A stretch of 64,000 nt of DNA, taken from contig NZ_SRRU01000008.1 in assembly GCF_004784465.1 (NCBI RefSeq), positions 1-64,000 of the forward strand, read 5' to 3'. Each line of letters begins with the position of its first letter. The stretch's first letter is position 1. Position numbers and translations under genes: made by a program. Source of the stretch: Streptomyces griseoluteus (GTDB lineage: Bacteria; Actinomycetota; Actinomycetes; Streptomycetales; Streptomycetaceae). Shown here in pieces: positions 25,338-35,538 of this stretch. The notes beneath the pieces were generated by a model. That model saw only the letters and a program-made list of their open reading frames with translations, ran no database searches and was not told where the DNA came from.

Positions 25338-26425
25338 TCTTCTGAGTCGGGAATTCTGTTCAGATATGAGGCGAGGCGTTCGAGGATTTCGTCCGCGGTC
25401 TTCGTCCAGACGTAGGGCTTGGGGTCGGTGTTCCAGGCGGCGATCCAGTTGCGGATGTCCTTCTCCAGGGCCTGGACGGATCGGTGGACGCCTCGCCGTA
25501 TCTGCTTGTTGGTCAGTTCGGCGAACCAGCGCTCGACGAGGTTCAGCCAGGAGGAGCCGGTCGGCGTGAAGTGCAGATGGAACCGCGGGTGGGCCAACAG
25601 CCACTTCTTGATCGCAGGGGTCTTGTGGGTGGCGTAGTTGTCGCAGATCAGGTGGATATCCAGGTCGGCAGGCACTTCTTTGTCGAGCTTGACCAGGAAC
25701 TTCTTGAACTCCTCCGCTCGATGCCTGCGGTGCAGGGAGCCGATGACTTTGCCGGTGGCGACCTCGAGGGCGGCGAACAGGGTGGTGGTGCCGGCGCGGA
25801 CGTAGTCGTGAGTCGCCCGCTCGGGAACCCCCGGCATCATCGGCAGCACGGGCTGGGACCGGTCCAGCGCCTGGATCTGCGACTTCTCGTCGACGCAGAA
25901 CACCAGGGCCCGCTCGGGCGGGTCCAGGTAGAGGCCGACGACATCGTGGCCCTTGTCGACGAAGTACGGATCGGTCGACAGCTTGAAGGTCTCCGACCGG
26001 TGCGGCTGCAGGCCGAACGCCCGCCAGATCCGTGACACCGACGACTGCGAGAGGCCCATCTCCTTCGCCATCGACCGCGTCGACCAGTGCGTCGCGTTCT
26101 TCGGAGTGGATTCCAGCGTCTTGGTGACCACCGCGGCGACCTGTTCGTCCGTCACGGTCCTGGGGCCACCCGGACGTGGCATGTCACCCAGACCGGCTAT
26201 CCGGTACCGCACGAACCGGGCCCGCCAGCGACCCACCGCGTGAGGTGTCGAACCCAGTTGCTCCGCAACGTCCTTGTTCGACGCGCCGGTTGCGCAGGCC
26301 AGGATGATCCGGCACCGCAACGCCCACGCCTGCGGCGTGGAACGACGCCGCACCCACTCCTCGAGTGCGGCTCGTTCCTCGTCCGACAGTGTCAATTCGG
26401 CCTTCGGCCGCCCCGTCCGTGCCAT
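25334..26425 (-). CDS. IS630-family transposase
   Basis: A 363-residue DDE transposase in a single uninterrupted frame. The N-terminal helix-turn-helix regions (about residues 30-120, with ATGASNKDVAEQLGSTPHAV) bind the ends. The catalytic residues appear in VFCVDEKSQIQAL (first D), HLICDNYATHKTP (second D) and TPTGSSWLNLVERWF (E). All are present, so the element may still be mobile. The stop codon TAG reads across the left target TA, so transposase and neighbouring host gene terminate on the same dinucleotide from opposite strands. Confidence 0.9.
   Translation of the reverse strand: MARTGRPKAELTLSDEERAALEEWVRRRSTPQAWALRCRIILACATGASNKDVAEQLGSTPHAVGRWRARFVRYRIAGLGDMPRPGGPRTVTDEQVAAVVTKTLESTPKNATHWSTRSMAKEMGLSQSSVSRIWRAFGLQPHRSETFKLSTDPYFVDKGHDVVGLYLDPPERALVFCVDEKSQIQALDRSQPVLPMMPGVPERATHDYVRAGTTTLFAALEVATGKVIGSLHRRHRAEEFKKFLVKLDKEVPADLDIHLICDNYATHKTPAIKKWLLAHPRFHLHFTPTGSSWLNLVERWFAELTNKQIRRGVHRSVQALEKDIRNWIAAWNTDPKPYVWTKTADEILERLASYLNRIPDSED
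25344..25365 (+). repeat. Left terminal inverted repeat of the IS630 element
   Basis: Twenty-two bases identical, in inverted orientation, to 26441-26462. Toward the TA target the outer nine bases match the other end at most positions. Confidence 0.9.
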
Positions 26426-26440
26426 AGAGCAAGCCTATAC

Positions 26441-26462
26441 ATCTGAACAGAATTCCCGACTC
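26441..26462 (-). repeat. Right terminal inverted repeat of the IS630 element
   Basis: Inverted copy of 25344-25365, 15 bases upstream of the transposase start; it may overlap the transposase promoter. Confidence 0.9.
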
Positions 26463-26475
26463 GGAACATTAGGCG

Positions 26476-27309
26476 TCACGCGTTCCAGAACGAGGTCAGC
26501 GCCTCGATCACCGCTTCGGGTTCGTACACGTTCGGTGAATGGCCGCCGCCCATGATCTCCGTGTAGCGGGCGCCCAACTTTCTTGCCATCGCGGCGGCTT
26601 CACGCTCCGGCCAGGTCTCCTCGGGGGTGCCGAACACCACCGACAGGGGAATGCCGCAGCCGCGCAGCGCCTCGGTGCGGTCCGGCTCGGTGATCATCTG
26701 CTCGGCGGCCAGGCGCAGGGCCTCCGGGGCGTTGCGGGCCCAGCGGTCCGAGAGGAAGGAGAGCACCTCCTCGGAGACCCCGCCGTCCTCCGGGCGGAGG
26801 AACGGCCACAGATCCGGGACCGGAGTCGTGCGCAGGGCGTCCAGCAGGAGGCGCAGACGCTCCCGTGTCGACTCCGACACGGCCGCCGGGCCGAAGTTCA
26901 GCAGCGTCAGTGACGCCCAGGTCTCCGCGGCGGACGGAGAGTTCAGCACGGCCAAGCGCGACACCAGCCCCCCGTACGAGTGCCCCACCAGATGCACAGG
27001 GCCCAGTACCCCCGCCAGCGCGGTCACGTCCGACGCCAGATCGTCCGGCGCGTACGACGGAGCCTTGGACGCCGGCCCCGTCTCGTACTGGCCCCGCTGG
27101 TCGATGGCGACGACCCGGTACCCCGCCTCGGCCAGGCCGGGCAGCAGCGGCAGGAAGTCCTCCTTGCTGCCGTTGAAGCCCGGCACCAGCAGGGCCGTAC
27201 CGCGCGGGGCCGGGGGAGCGGCCGTGAACGCGGCGAAGGTTCCCCGGTCGGTGTCCAGGCGCACGCTCCGGACGCTGTCGGGGCGGGCGATCGAGAGGAT
27301 CTGGCTCAT
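26476..27309 (-). CDS. Alpha/beta-hydrolase
   Basis: A 277-residue alpha/beta-hydrolase. It shows LLVPGFNGSKEDFLPLL (oxyanion-hole region, about residues 40-56), RVVAIDQRGQYETG, the nucleophile elbow LVGHSYGGLV near residue 105, and the catalytic histidine in MGGGHSPNVYEP near residue 255. The substrate is unknown; esterase or lactonase activity is plausible. It ends five bases beyond the right end of the IS630 element, so the insertion did not damage it. The start ATG at 27309 lacks a clear Shine-Dalgarno, and longer upstream frames are not conserved. Confidence 0.85.
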   Translation of the reverse strand: MSQILSIARPDSVRSVRLDTDRGTFAAFTAAPPAPRGTALLVPGFNGSKEDFLPLLPGLAEAGYRVVAIDQRGQYETGPASKAPSYAPDDLASDVTALAGVLGPVHLVGHSYGGLVSRLAVLNSPSAAETWASLTLLNFGPAAVSESTRERLRLLLDALRTTPVPDLWPFLRPEDGGVSEEVLSFLSDRWARNAPEALRLAAEQMITEPDRTEALRGCGIPLSVVFGTPEETWPEREAAAMARKLGARYTEIMGGGHSPNVYEPEAVIEALTSFWNA

Positions 27310-27420
27310 GGAGGCGATGGTACGTAAGCCCCCGTCCCAGGGATGGACCCCCTCTTGACGCGGCGTCCGGCGCGGGCCGACACTCCAAGCCGGGGAAGTC
27401 CAGCGAACAGGTGGGGACGC

Positions 27421-27543
27421 ATGACGCGCCTGGAGACGGTGACCGGCCGCAGCGGCCGCACGCCGTTGCGCGCTCCCCTCCTCACCTCCCGCCTGCACAT
27501 CGACCTGCTGCGCGTGTGCAGCGCCATCGGACCGCGCCTCTGA
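27421..27543 (+). CDS. Putative leader peptide (SRLHIDLLRVCSAI type)
   Basis: A 40-codon ORF starting MTRLETVTGRSG and containing SRLHIDLLRVCSAIGPRL before TGA. Actinobacterial leader peptides of the HxDLxRVxSAxC kind look like this and precede sulfur-metabolism or cysteine-responsive genes. GTGGGG lies shortly upstream of the ATG. It ends 114 bp before the GST-like gene, and a long hairpin (27615-27634) lies in between, so attenuation is plausible. The consensus terminal Cys is replaced (AIGPRL), while a cysteine occurs at RVCSA. Confidence 0.55.
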   Translation: MTRLETVTGRSGRTPLRAPLLTSRLHIDLLRVCSAIGPRL

Positions 27544-27614
27544 CCCGGGCCCCCGCCCGTCCACGCGCCCTCCTCGTAACTCCTCGCCCGACGTCAGCCG
27601 CCGCTGTTCCCGCA

Positions 27615-27634
27615 GGCGCGCGCCCGCGCGCGCC
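27615..27634 (+). promoter_or_regulatory. GC hairpin between leader ORF and GST-like gene
   Basis: GGCGCGCGC and GCGCGCGCC form a nine-base stem with a two-base loop (in practice an eight-base stem with four-base loop). It lies between the leader peptide stop and the ribosome binding site GGGGAGA of the next gene. It could act as an attenuator or block the binding site. Confidence 0.45.
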
Positions 27635-27657
27635 CTCGCCCCTGGGGAGACGTACGT

Positions 27658-28554
27658 ATGCCCATCACCGCGCCGACCGCCCTTCCGACCGTCCGGCACA
27701 GCTCCGCCTTCCGGGGGCGGCTCGGCCAGGACCCCCACAGCGGCCACTACGCCGTGCCGCACCGCTACCGGCTCCACCTCTCCACCGCCGACCCCGACGG
27801 GCTGCGCCTCGCCATCGGCCACAGCCTGCTCGGTCTCGACGCGAGCTGTCCGGTCACCCTGCTCCCCGCCGTCCCCGACGCCCCGGACGGCAGCCACACC
27901 GCGCTCCGCCCGCTGTACGAGGCCAGCGCGCACCGCTACTCCGGCCCGGCGCCCGCCCCCGTGCTCAGCGACGCCTGGTCCGGACGGATCGTCAGCACCC
28001 ACGCGCCGGACATCCTGCGCGACCTGGACCTCTTCCCGCGCGCCGGCGGCGACCCGCTGCGGCCCTGCGGCTGGGAGTCCACCGTCGACGCCGTGGAACG
28101 GCTCTGCGCCGAGGGCATCGAACAGGCCGCCCAGCGGGCGGGCCGCGCCGACGAGGACCCGGCCGGCCGGGCCGCCGCGCTGGAGGTGCTCCTCGACACC
28201 CTGTCCCGGCTGGAGCGCTGGCTGACCGAGGAGGAGTACCTGGCCGGGGGCCGGCTCACCGCCGCCGACATCGACCTCTGGGTCTCCCTGGTCCAGCTCG
28301 ACACCGTGCACCGCTGCCACCTCGACGCCTCCGCGGTGCACCGGATCACCGGCCTCACCGCGCTGTGGTCGTACGCCCGTCGCCTCGCCGCCCACCCCGC
28401 CTTCGGCACCCACCTCGACCTCGACGGCATCGCCCGCCGCCACCACGGCCACTGCCAGGGCCTCGAAGCCGCGGGAGCCGCCGTGCAGATCCTCGACTGG
28501 GCGGCCCACGCCGACAGGAGGAACGAGGGGGTGTCTCCCCGGGACACCCCCTAA
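27658..28554 (+). CDS. Xi-class glutathione-transferase-like protein lacking the CPW motif
   Basis: A 298-residue protein aligned by eye to Xi-class (glutathionyl-hydroquinone reductase) proteins. RYRLHLSTADPDGLRLAIGH corresponds to the thioredoxin-like start where active enzymes have CPWAHR, and APVLSDAWSGRIVSTHAPDI to the substrate-binding segment. LAGGRLTAADIDLWVSLVQL is the C-terminal helical signature. The catalytic cysteine is absent; the only nearby CP (DASCPVTLL) is in a different element. It may therefore be a non-catalytic or altered family member. GGGGAGA precedes the ATG by about ten bases. Its TAA overlaps the stop of the convergent amidohydrolase gene. Confidence 0.65.
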   Translation: MPITAPTALPTVRHSSAFRGRLGQDPHSGHYAVPHRYRLHLSTADPDGLRLAIGHSLLGLDASCPVTLLPAVPDAPDGSHTALRPLYEASAHRYSGPAPAPVLSDAWSGRIVSTHAPDILRDLDLFPRAGGDPLRPCGWESTVDAVERLCAEGIEQAAQRAGRADEDPAGRAAALEVLLDTLSRLERWLTEEEYLAGGRLTAADIDLWVSLVQLDTVHRCHLDASAVHRITGLTALWSYARRLAAHPAFGTHLDLDGIARRHHGHCQGLEAAGAAVQILDWAAHADRRNEGVSPRDTP

Positions 28555-29339
28555 CCCACCGCGTCCACCAGAACGGCCAGGGCGCCCGCCAGCTGGTCCA
28601 GGCCCGGTCCGGGCGGGCCGCCGGGCTCGGTCATGTACGTGTCCCGGCGGATCTCCACCATCAGCGCGCTCACCCGCGGCTCCCGGCCGTAGTGCGCGAG
28701 GGGCACGTACGTCCCGCTGAACGGACTGTCCAGACCCGTCTTTCCGTACGGCGAGAACGCCGACCGCGCCGCGGCCGTCAGCGCCGGCGGGGTGTGGAAG
28801 GCGTCCGTACCGAGGCACACCGCCGGGCGCGGCCCCTCGCCGTGCAGCTCGTACGGCAGCGGGCGGGACGGGTAGGAGTGGACGTCGATCACCACCGCCC
28901 GCCCGGTCGCGGCCAGCCGGTCCGACACCGCCTCGGTGATCGCGCGGGCGTACGGCTCGAAGTACCGCTGTATCAGCGGCCCTTGGCCGGCGTCCTCGGC
29001 CCGCAGGGGTTCCCGGTGCGTGGTGCGGGTGTACACCGCGCCCATGCCCACCGCGCGCATCTCCTCCCGCGCGTCCGGGAACCGCTCCGGGTCCACCACC
29101 AGCCGGGACAGCCGGTTCACGAACCGCCACGGCCGCGTTCCTGCCAACTTGGATGCGAGAGACGCCAGTTCGGCCGTGTACGCATCCGTGATGTGGTCCA
29201 GTTCCCGCTCCAGGGCGACGTCGTCGAGCAGCAGCCCCGCCCGCACCTCCGCCGGGATCGCCCGCGCGGAATGCGGTACGTGCAGCAGCACCGGTGATGC
29301 CGGGTCACCCGGCAGCAGCTCGAACGAAGGCTCGGACAC
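28551..29339 (-). CDS. N-formylglutamate amidohydrolase family protein
   Basis: A 262-residue zinc-hydrolase-like protein of the FGase/HutG family. It shows LLHVPHSARAIP near residue 18, FVNRLSRLVVDPERF near residue 72, AVYTRTTHREPLR, VVIDVHSYPSRPLPYE near residue 150 and MVEIRRDTYM near residue 225, which supply the metal- and substrate-binding residues. The family cleaves N-formylglutamate to glutamate and formate in histidine breakdown, but no hut gene is near, so the substrate may differ. GTG 29339 has GGGAG six bases upstream. It converges on the GST-like gene with a four-base stop-codon overlap. Confidence 0.8.
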   Translation of the reverse strand: MSEPSFELLPGDPASPVLLHVPHSARAIPAEVRAGLLLDDVALERELDHITDAYTAELASLASKLAGTRPWRFVNRLSRLVVDPERFPDAREEMRAVGMGAVYTRTTHREPLRAEDAGQGPLIQRYFEPYARAITEAVSDRLAATGRAVVIDVHSYPSRPLPYELHGEGPRPAVCLGTDAFHTPPALTAAARSAFSPYGKTGLDSPFSGTYVPLAHYGREPRVSALMVEIRRDTYMTEPGGPPGPGLDQLAGALAVLVDAVG

Positions 29340-29354
29340 ATCGGCTCCCAGGGA

Positions 29355-30503
29355 TCAGCGCAGCAACTCGGCCACCAGTCTGCCAACCTGCTCCGTCTCG
29401 ATCAGGAACCCGTCGTGCCCGTACGGCGACTCCACCACCCGCACCCCGTCCGCCGACGGGATCAACGCGGCCAACTCCCGCTGCTGGGACAGCGGATAGA
29501 GCCGGTCGGAATCCACCCCCGCCACGAGAGCCGGCGCCCGCACTCCCGCCAGCGCCGAGCGCGTACCGCCTCTCCCGCGCCCCACGTCGTGCGCGTTCAT
29601 CGCCTCGGTCAGGACCACGTAACTCCCCGCGTCGAAGCGGCGTACGAGCTTCCCGGCATGGTGGTCCAAGTACGAGCCCACCTGGTAACGGCCCCCGTGC
29701 CACGGGTCCTCCGCACCCTGCGGAGCCCGGCCGAACCGGGTCTGGAGCTCCGCCTCCGCGCGGTAGGTCACGTGGGCCAGACGGCGGGCCAGGCCGAGTC
29801 CGTCCACCGGGCCGCGGCCGGCGGAGTGGTAGTCACCGCCCCGCCAGTGCCGGTCGGCCCGGATGGCCCCCAGCTGGATCTCCGCCCAGGCGATCTGCTC
29901 GGCGCTCGCCGAGGCTGTCGTGGCCAGCAGCAGGAGCGCGCCGACCCGCTCCGGGTACGACACCGCCCACTCCACCGCCCGCATCCCGCCCATCGAGCCG
30001 CCGACGACCAGCGCCCACCGCTCGATCCCGAGGGCGTCCGCGAGCCCCGCCTCCGCCGCCACCTGGTCCCGCTGGGTGAGGAACGGGAACGCCCCGCCCC
30101 AGGCCCGGTCGGTGCCCGGCCGGGGAGCGGCCGGGCCGGTGCTGCCCTGACAGCCGCCGAGCACGTTCGGCGCGACCACGAACCAGCGGTCGGTGTCCAG
30201 CGCCCGGCCCGGACCGACCAGCGCGTCCCACCAGCCGGGCGTGGGATGCCCCGGACCGGCCGGACCGGCCACATGGCTGTCGCCGGTCAGCGCGTGCAGC
30301 ACCAGCACCGCGTTGGACCGGTCCGGCGCGAGCCGCCCCCAGGTCTCGAACGCCAGCCGCACGCCCGGCAGTTCGCCGCCCGCCTCCAGCGGCAGCGGCG
30401 TACCGGCCGTGTGCCACCGGCGGCGCCCGGCCGGGTCCCCGTCCCGCCAGGCGCCGGTGACCGGCGGGAGCGGGGCGGGGCGGGCGCGCGGAACGGTGCT
30501 CAG
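29355..30503 (-). CDS. metX: Homoserine O-acetyltransferase, apparent CTG start
   Basis: An alpha/beta-hydrolase-fold acyltransferase: HALTGDSHV, the nucleophile in VVGGSMGGMRAVEWA, aspartate in VAGVDSDRLYPL and histidine in PYGHDGFLIE. It acetylates homoserine for MetY next door. The first ATG/GTG in frame (GTG 30362) would remove the conserved segment LEAGGELPGVRLAFETWG and about 46 residues. The frame is open and conserved back to a CTG at 30503 that overlaps the metY stop (CTGA), with AAGGG nine bases upstream. I therefore propose initiation at CTG, giving 382 residues. A sequencing error at that base is possible. Confidence 0.8.
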   Translation of the reverse strand: MSTVPRARPAPLPPVTGAWRDGDPAGRRRWHTAGTPLPLEAGGELPGVRLAFETWGRLAPDRSNAVLVLHALTGDSHVAGPAGPGHPTPGWWDALVGPGRALDTDRWFVVAPNVLGGCQGSTGPAAPRPGTDRAWGGAFPFLTQRDQVAAEAGLADALGIERWALVVGGSMGGMRAVEWAVSYPERVGALLLLATTASASAEQIAWAEIQLGAIRADRHWRGGDYHSAGRGPVDGLGLARRLAHVTYRAEAELQTRFGRAPQGAEDPWHGGRYQVGSYLDHHAGKLVRRFDAGSYVVLTEAMNAHDVGRGRGGTRSALAGVRAPALVAGVDSDRLYPLSQQRELAALIPSADGVRVVESPYGHDGFLIETEQVGRLVAELLR

Positions 30504-31864
30504 GAGGCGCCCTTGGCCGCGCGGAACCCGGCCTCCAGGTCCGCCTTCAGATCGGCCAGGCTCTCGATGCCCACCGACAGCCGGACCAGCCCCGGCGAGG
30601 TACCGGTCGCCGTCAACTGCTCCTCGTCGAGCTGGCTGTGGGTGGTGGACGCGGGATGGATGATCAGGCTGCGTACGTCACCGATGTTGGCGAGGTGGCT
30701 GAACAGCTCCACCGCGTCCACGAACCGCTTGCCCGCCTCCACCCCGTCCCGCAGCTCGAAGGAGACGACGGCGCCGGAGCCGCGCGGGAGGTACTTCCGC
30801 CCGGCCTCGTACCACCGGCTGGACTCCAGGCCCGGATAGTGGACGGCGGCCACCTCGTCGCGGCCCTCCAGCCACTCGGCCAGGGCCAGCGCGTTGGCGG
30901 AGTGCCGCTCCAGGCGCAGGCTCAGCGTCTCCACGCCCTGGAGCAGCAGGAACGCCGAGTGCGGGGACAGCGCCGGGCCCAGGTCGCGCAGCAACTGCAC
31001 CCGCAGCTTGACCGCGAAGGCGCCCGGACCGAGCGCCGGCCAGTACCGCAGGCCGTGGTAGCTCGGGTCGGGCTCGGAGAAGTCGGGGAAGCGCTCGGGG
31101 TGGGCGCCGAAGTCGAAGGTGCCGCCGTCCACCACCACACCGGCGATGGCGGTGCCGTGCCCGCCGAGGAACTTGGTCGCGGAGTGCACCACGATGTCCG
31201 CGCCGTGCTCGATGGGACGCAGCAGATACGGGGTCGGCACCGTGTTGTCCACGATCAGCGGCACACCGGCGTCGTGCGCCACGTCCGCGACCGCCCGTAC
31301 GTCGAGCACGTTGCCGCGCGGGTTGCCCAGGGTCTCCGCGAACAGCGCCTTGGTGTCGGGCCGGATCGCGGCCCGCCAGGCGTCCACGTCGTCCGGGTCG
31401 TCCACGAACGACACCTCGATGCCCAGCCTCGGCAGGGTGTGCCGGAACAGGTTGTACGTGCCGCCGTACAGCGAGGCACTGGAGACGATGTGGTCGCCCG
31501 CGCCCGCCAGGGTCAGCAGGGCGAGCGTCTCGGCGGCCTGCCCGGAGGCCAGCGCGACGGCGGCGACCCCGCCCTCCAGCGCGGCGATCCGCTGCTCGAA
31601 CACGTCCTGCGTCGGGTTGTGGATGCGGGTGTAGATGTTGCCGGGCTCGGCGAGCGAGAACAGGTCGGCGGCGTGCTGGGTGTCCTTGAAGACGAAGGAC
31701 GTGGTCTGGTAGATCGGCGTGGCACGCGCCCCGGTCGCCGGGTCGGGCACCGCGCCGGCGTGGATCTGCCGGGTCTCGAAGGACCAGGCCGAGGTGTCGG
31801 GTCCGGCGGAGGGTTCGTCCGGGGTGTGACCGGCGGTGACCGAGTCGATGGGCTGGCTGCTCAT
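30500..31864 (-). CDS. metY: O-acetylhomoserine sulfhydrylase
   Basis: A 454-residue PLP enzyme of the Cys/Met metabolism family. It shows SFETRQIHAGAVPDP at the start, YTRIHNPTQDVFEQRIAALE near residue 80, VDNTVPTPYLLRPIEHGADI near residue 200, and the PLP lysine in HSATKFLGGHG near residue 228. It replaces the acetyl group of O-acetylhomoserine with sulfide, giving homocysteine for methionine synthesis. The ATG at 31864 has GAGGAG five to six bases upstream. It is followed by metX with overlapping stop and start. I looked for a SAM riboswitch in the 200-bp leader and saw none. Confidence 0.92.
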   Translation of the reverse strand: MSSQPIDSVTAGHTPDEPSAGPDTSAWSFETRQIHAGAVPDPATGARATPIYQTTSFVFKDTQHAADLFSLAEPGNIYTRIHNPTQDVFEQRIAALEGGVAAVALASGQAAETLALLTLAGAGDHIVSSASLYGGTYNLFRHTLPRLGIEVSFVDDPDDVDAWRAAIRPDTKALFAETLGNPRGNVLDVRAVADVAHDAGVPLIVDNTVPTPYLLRPIEHGADIVVHSATKFLGGHGTAIAGVVVDGGTFDFGAHPERFPDFSEPDPSYHGLRYWPALGPGAFAVKLRVQLLRDLGPALSPHSAFLLLQGVETLSLRLERHSANALALAEWLEGRDEVAAVHYPGLESSRWYEAGRKYLPRGSGAVVSFELRDGVEAGKRFVDAVELFSHLANIGDVRSLIIHPASTTHSQLDEEQLTATGTSPGLVRLSVGIESLADLKADLEAGFRAAKGAS

Positions 31865-32010
31865 GGTGCTCCTCGTGCGGTGCGGGCGCGGGTTCGGGCA
31901 CGAGAAAAGCACGGCCGGACAGCTCCGGACAGCCCGGCACGAATCCCGACACGAGGACTTCATGTACGCCACATCCCCGCAACACGGCCGCAGCACAGCC
32001 CGGTTACGAC

Positions 32011-32044
32011 CGTGCCCCGGCCGGAGGAGTCCGGCCGGGGCACG
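32011..32044 (-). terminator. Strong intrinsic terminator of idh
   Basis: GTGCCCCGGCCGGA (32012-32025) pairs perfectly with TCCGGCCGGGGCAC (32030-32043) around a four-base loop, and one further C-G pair closes it. It begins 22 bases past the idh stop codon and insulates metY-metX from idh. Confidence 0.85.
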
Positions 32045-32065
32045 CGTGTACGGCTACCGCGTACG

Positions 32066-34285
<2,220 letters not shown>

Positions 34286-34374
34286 CGGGTGCTCCGCTCC
34301 ACGTCTGCAACATTGCTCGACATCAAGATATCTCGTGACCGGGTCCGGTTCGACAGGGGTCCGGTGCCGACCGC

Positions 34375-34818
34375 TCAGCGTGCGCCACCGGTCATCTCCC
34401 GCTCGATCCAGCGGCAGATCACCTCCACCACGTACACATGCTCGGCGCGGGTGAGGTCCCGGCCCTTGGGGATGCCGTGGCAGCGCAGCAGACAGGTCCG
34501 GCAGCAGGTCCCGGTGGCGTGCTGGGCGACGAAGACGGGGTGGCCCCGGTACGGGGTCTGCTTGCCGTCCTTGTACGGCCGGGCCGGGGCGAGCCGCCCC
34601 GCGATCAGGTCGTACGCGTGCCAGCGAATGGTGGCCGGGCCCTTCAGCTCGGCGGTGACCCGGTCGCGTCCCCGCAGGTGGAACTTGGCCCGGAACGGCT
34701 GCCGGGTGATCGAGTCGAGCCGGGCGTCGAGGGCCGCGGGGGAGGGCGGGGTGAAGGGCTCGGGCCCGGGCGTCGGCTCGGGCTCGGGCGTTGGCTCGAG
34801 ATCGCGGGAAGAAGTCAT
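34375..34818 (-). CDS. DUF4186 protein
   Basis: A 147-residue protein. After a Pro/Glu-rich N-terminus (PTPEPEPTPGPEPFTPPSP) the DUF4186 domain follows, with RQPFRAKFHLRGRDR, DGKQTPYRGHPVFVAQHATG, TCCRTCLLRCHGIPKGR and VEVICRWIEREM. The cysteine/histidine cluster suggests metal binding, but the function of the family is unknown. The ATG at 34818 lacks a ribosome site; TACTAT-type sequence lies right at the start, so initiation within the proline-rich leader cannot be excluded. It is divergent from the HD-domain gene. Confidence 0.75.
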   Translation of the reverse strand: MTSSRDLEPTPEPEPTPGPEPFTPPSPAALDARLDSITRQPFRAKFHLRGRDRVTAELKGPATIRWHAYDLIAGRLAPARPYKDGKQTPYRGHPVFVAQHATGTCCRTCLLRCHGIPKGRDLTRAEHVYVVEVICRWIEREMTGGAR

Positions 34819-34877
34819 ACTATTTCGAGCTTAGCCCGGTGGCGGGTGCCCCGGACCGGGCGTGCCACGATGAGCCG

Positions 34878-35534
34878 GTGAGTGAAGAACCCCGGAAGCT
34901 GCTCGTGGACAAGACGCCCCTGCCCGACGGAATCGAGGAGCGGCTGCGGGCCCAGCTCACCTTCCTGGTGGAGGTGGACCAGCTCAAGACCGTGCTGCGC
35001 CAGTCGCCGCTCGCCTCGGCGGACCGCCGGGAGAACGACGCCGAGCACTCCTGGCACCTGGCCATGATGGTCGCGGTCCTCGCCGAGCACTCCGACGAAC
35101 CCATCGATGTGGGCCACACCGTCGAGCTGGTGCTGCTGCACGACCTGGTCGAGATCTACGCCGGTGACACCCCGCTGTACGACAGCGCGGGCGGCGCCGG
35201 TCAGCAGGAGCGGGAGGCGGTCGCGGCCGACGACCTCTTCCGGCTGCTCCCGGACGACCAGGCCCGGCGGATGCGGGCGCTGTGGGACGAGTTCGAGGAG
35301 CGGGCCACCCCCGAGGCCCGGTTCGCCAAGGCGATGGACCGGCTCCAGCCGCTGCTGCTCAACTGGATGGCCCGTGGCGGCACCTGGCGCACCCCCGGCG
35401 TCACCGCCGACGACGTCCGGGCCCGCAAGGCGGTGATCGGGGACGCCTCCGCCGCCCTCTGGACGGCGGGCCGGCACCTCATCGACGAGGGTGAGCGGCG
35501 GGGCTGGTCGCGCGGCAGGGCGGACCAGGACTGA
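34878..35534 (+). CDS. HD-domain phosphohydrolase (YfbR-like)
   Basis: A 218-residue HD-superfamily protein. The metal-binding set is visible as RENDAEHSWHLAMMVAVLAEH (the His of EHSWH, near residue 57), LLHDLVEIYAGD (HD, near residue 90) and the downstream aspartate in AKAMDRLQPLL. The arrangement matches the HD_3/YfbR group of 5'-deoxynucleotidases. GTG 34878 is the first codon before conserved sequence. A bidirectional hairpin follows the gene. Confidence 0.8.
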   Translation: MSEEPRKLLVDKTPLPDGIEERLRAQLTFLVEVDQLKTVLRQSPLASADRRENDAEHSWHLAMMVAVLAEHSDEPIDVGHTVELVLLHDLVEIYAGDTPLYDSAGGAGQQEREAVAADDLFRLLPDDQARRMRALWDEFEERATPEARFAKAMDRLQPLLLNWMARGGTWRTPGVTADDVRARKAVIGDASAALWTAGRHLIDEGERRGWSRGRADQD

Positions 35535-35538
35535 AAAG

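Larger units (their letters stand above)
25335..26471 (-). mobile_element. IS630-family insertion sequence, apparently intact
   Basis: The element carries one transposase gene and terminal inverted repeats with a perfect 22-bp core, GAGTCGGGAATTCTGTTCAG plus AT, at 25344-25365 and 26441-26462 (inverted). The repeats extend imperfectly to TA dinucleotides at 25335-25336 and 26470-26471, the TA duplication expected of IS630/Tc1-type transposition. The left TA is part of the TAG stop of the HTH-ClpN gene; joining the flanks across one TA regenerates the same TAG. Confidence 0.85.

Noticed and set aside
31865..32010. SAM riboswitch upstream of metY
   Set aside because: I looked for SAM-I, SAM-II and SAM-IV-like cores in the leader and saw none of the conserved elements.
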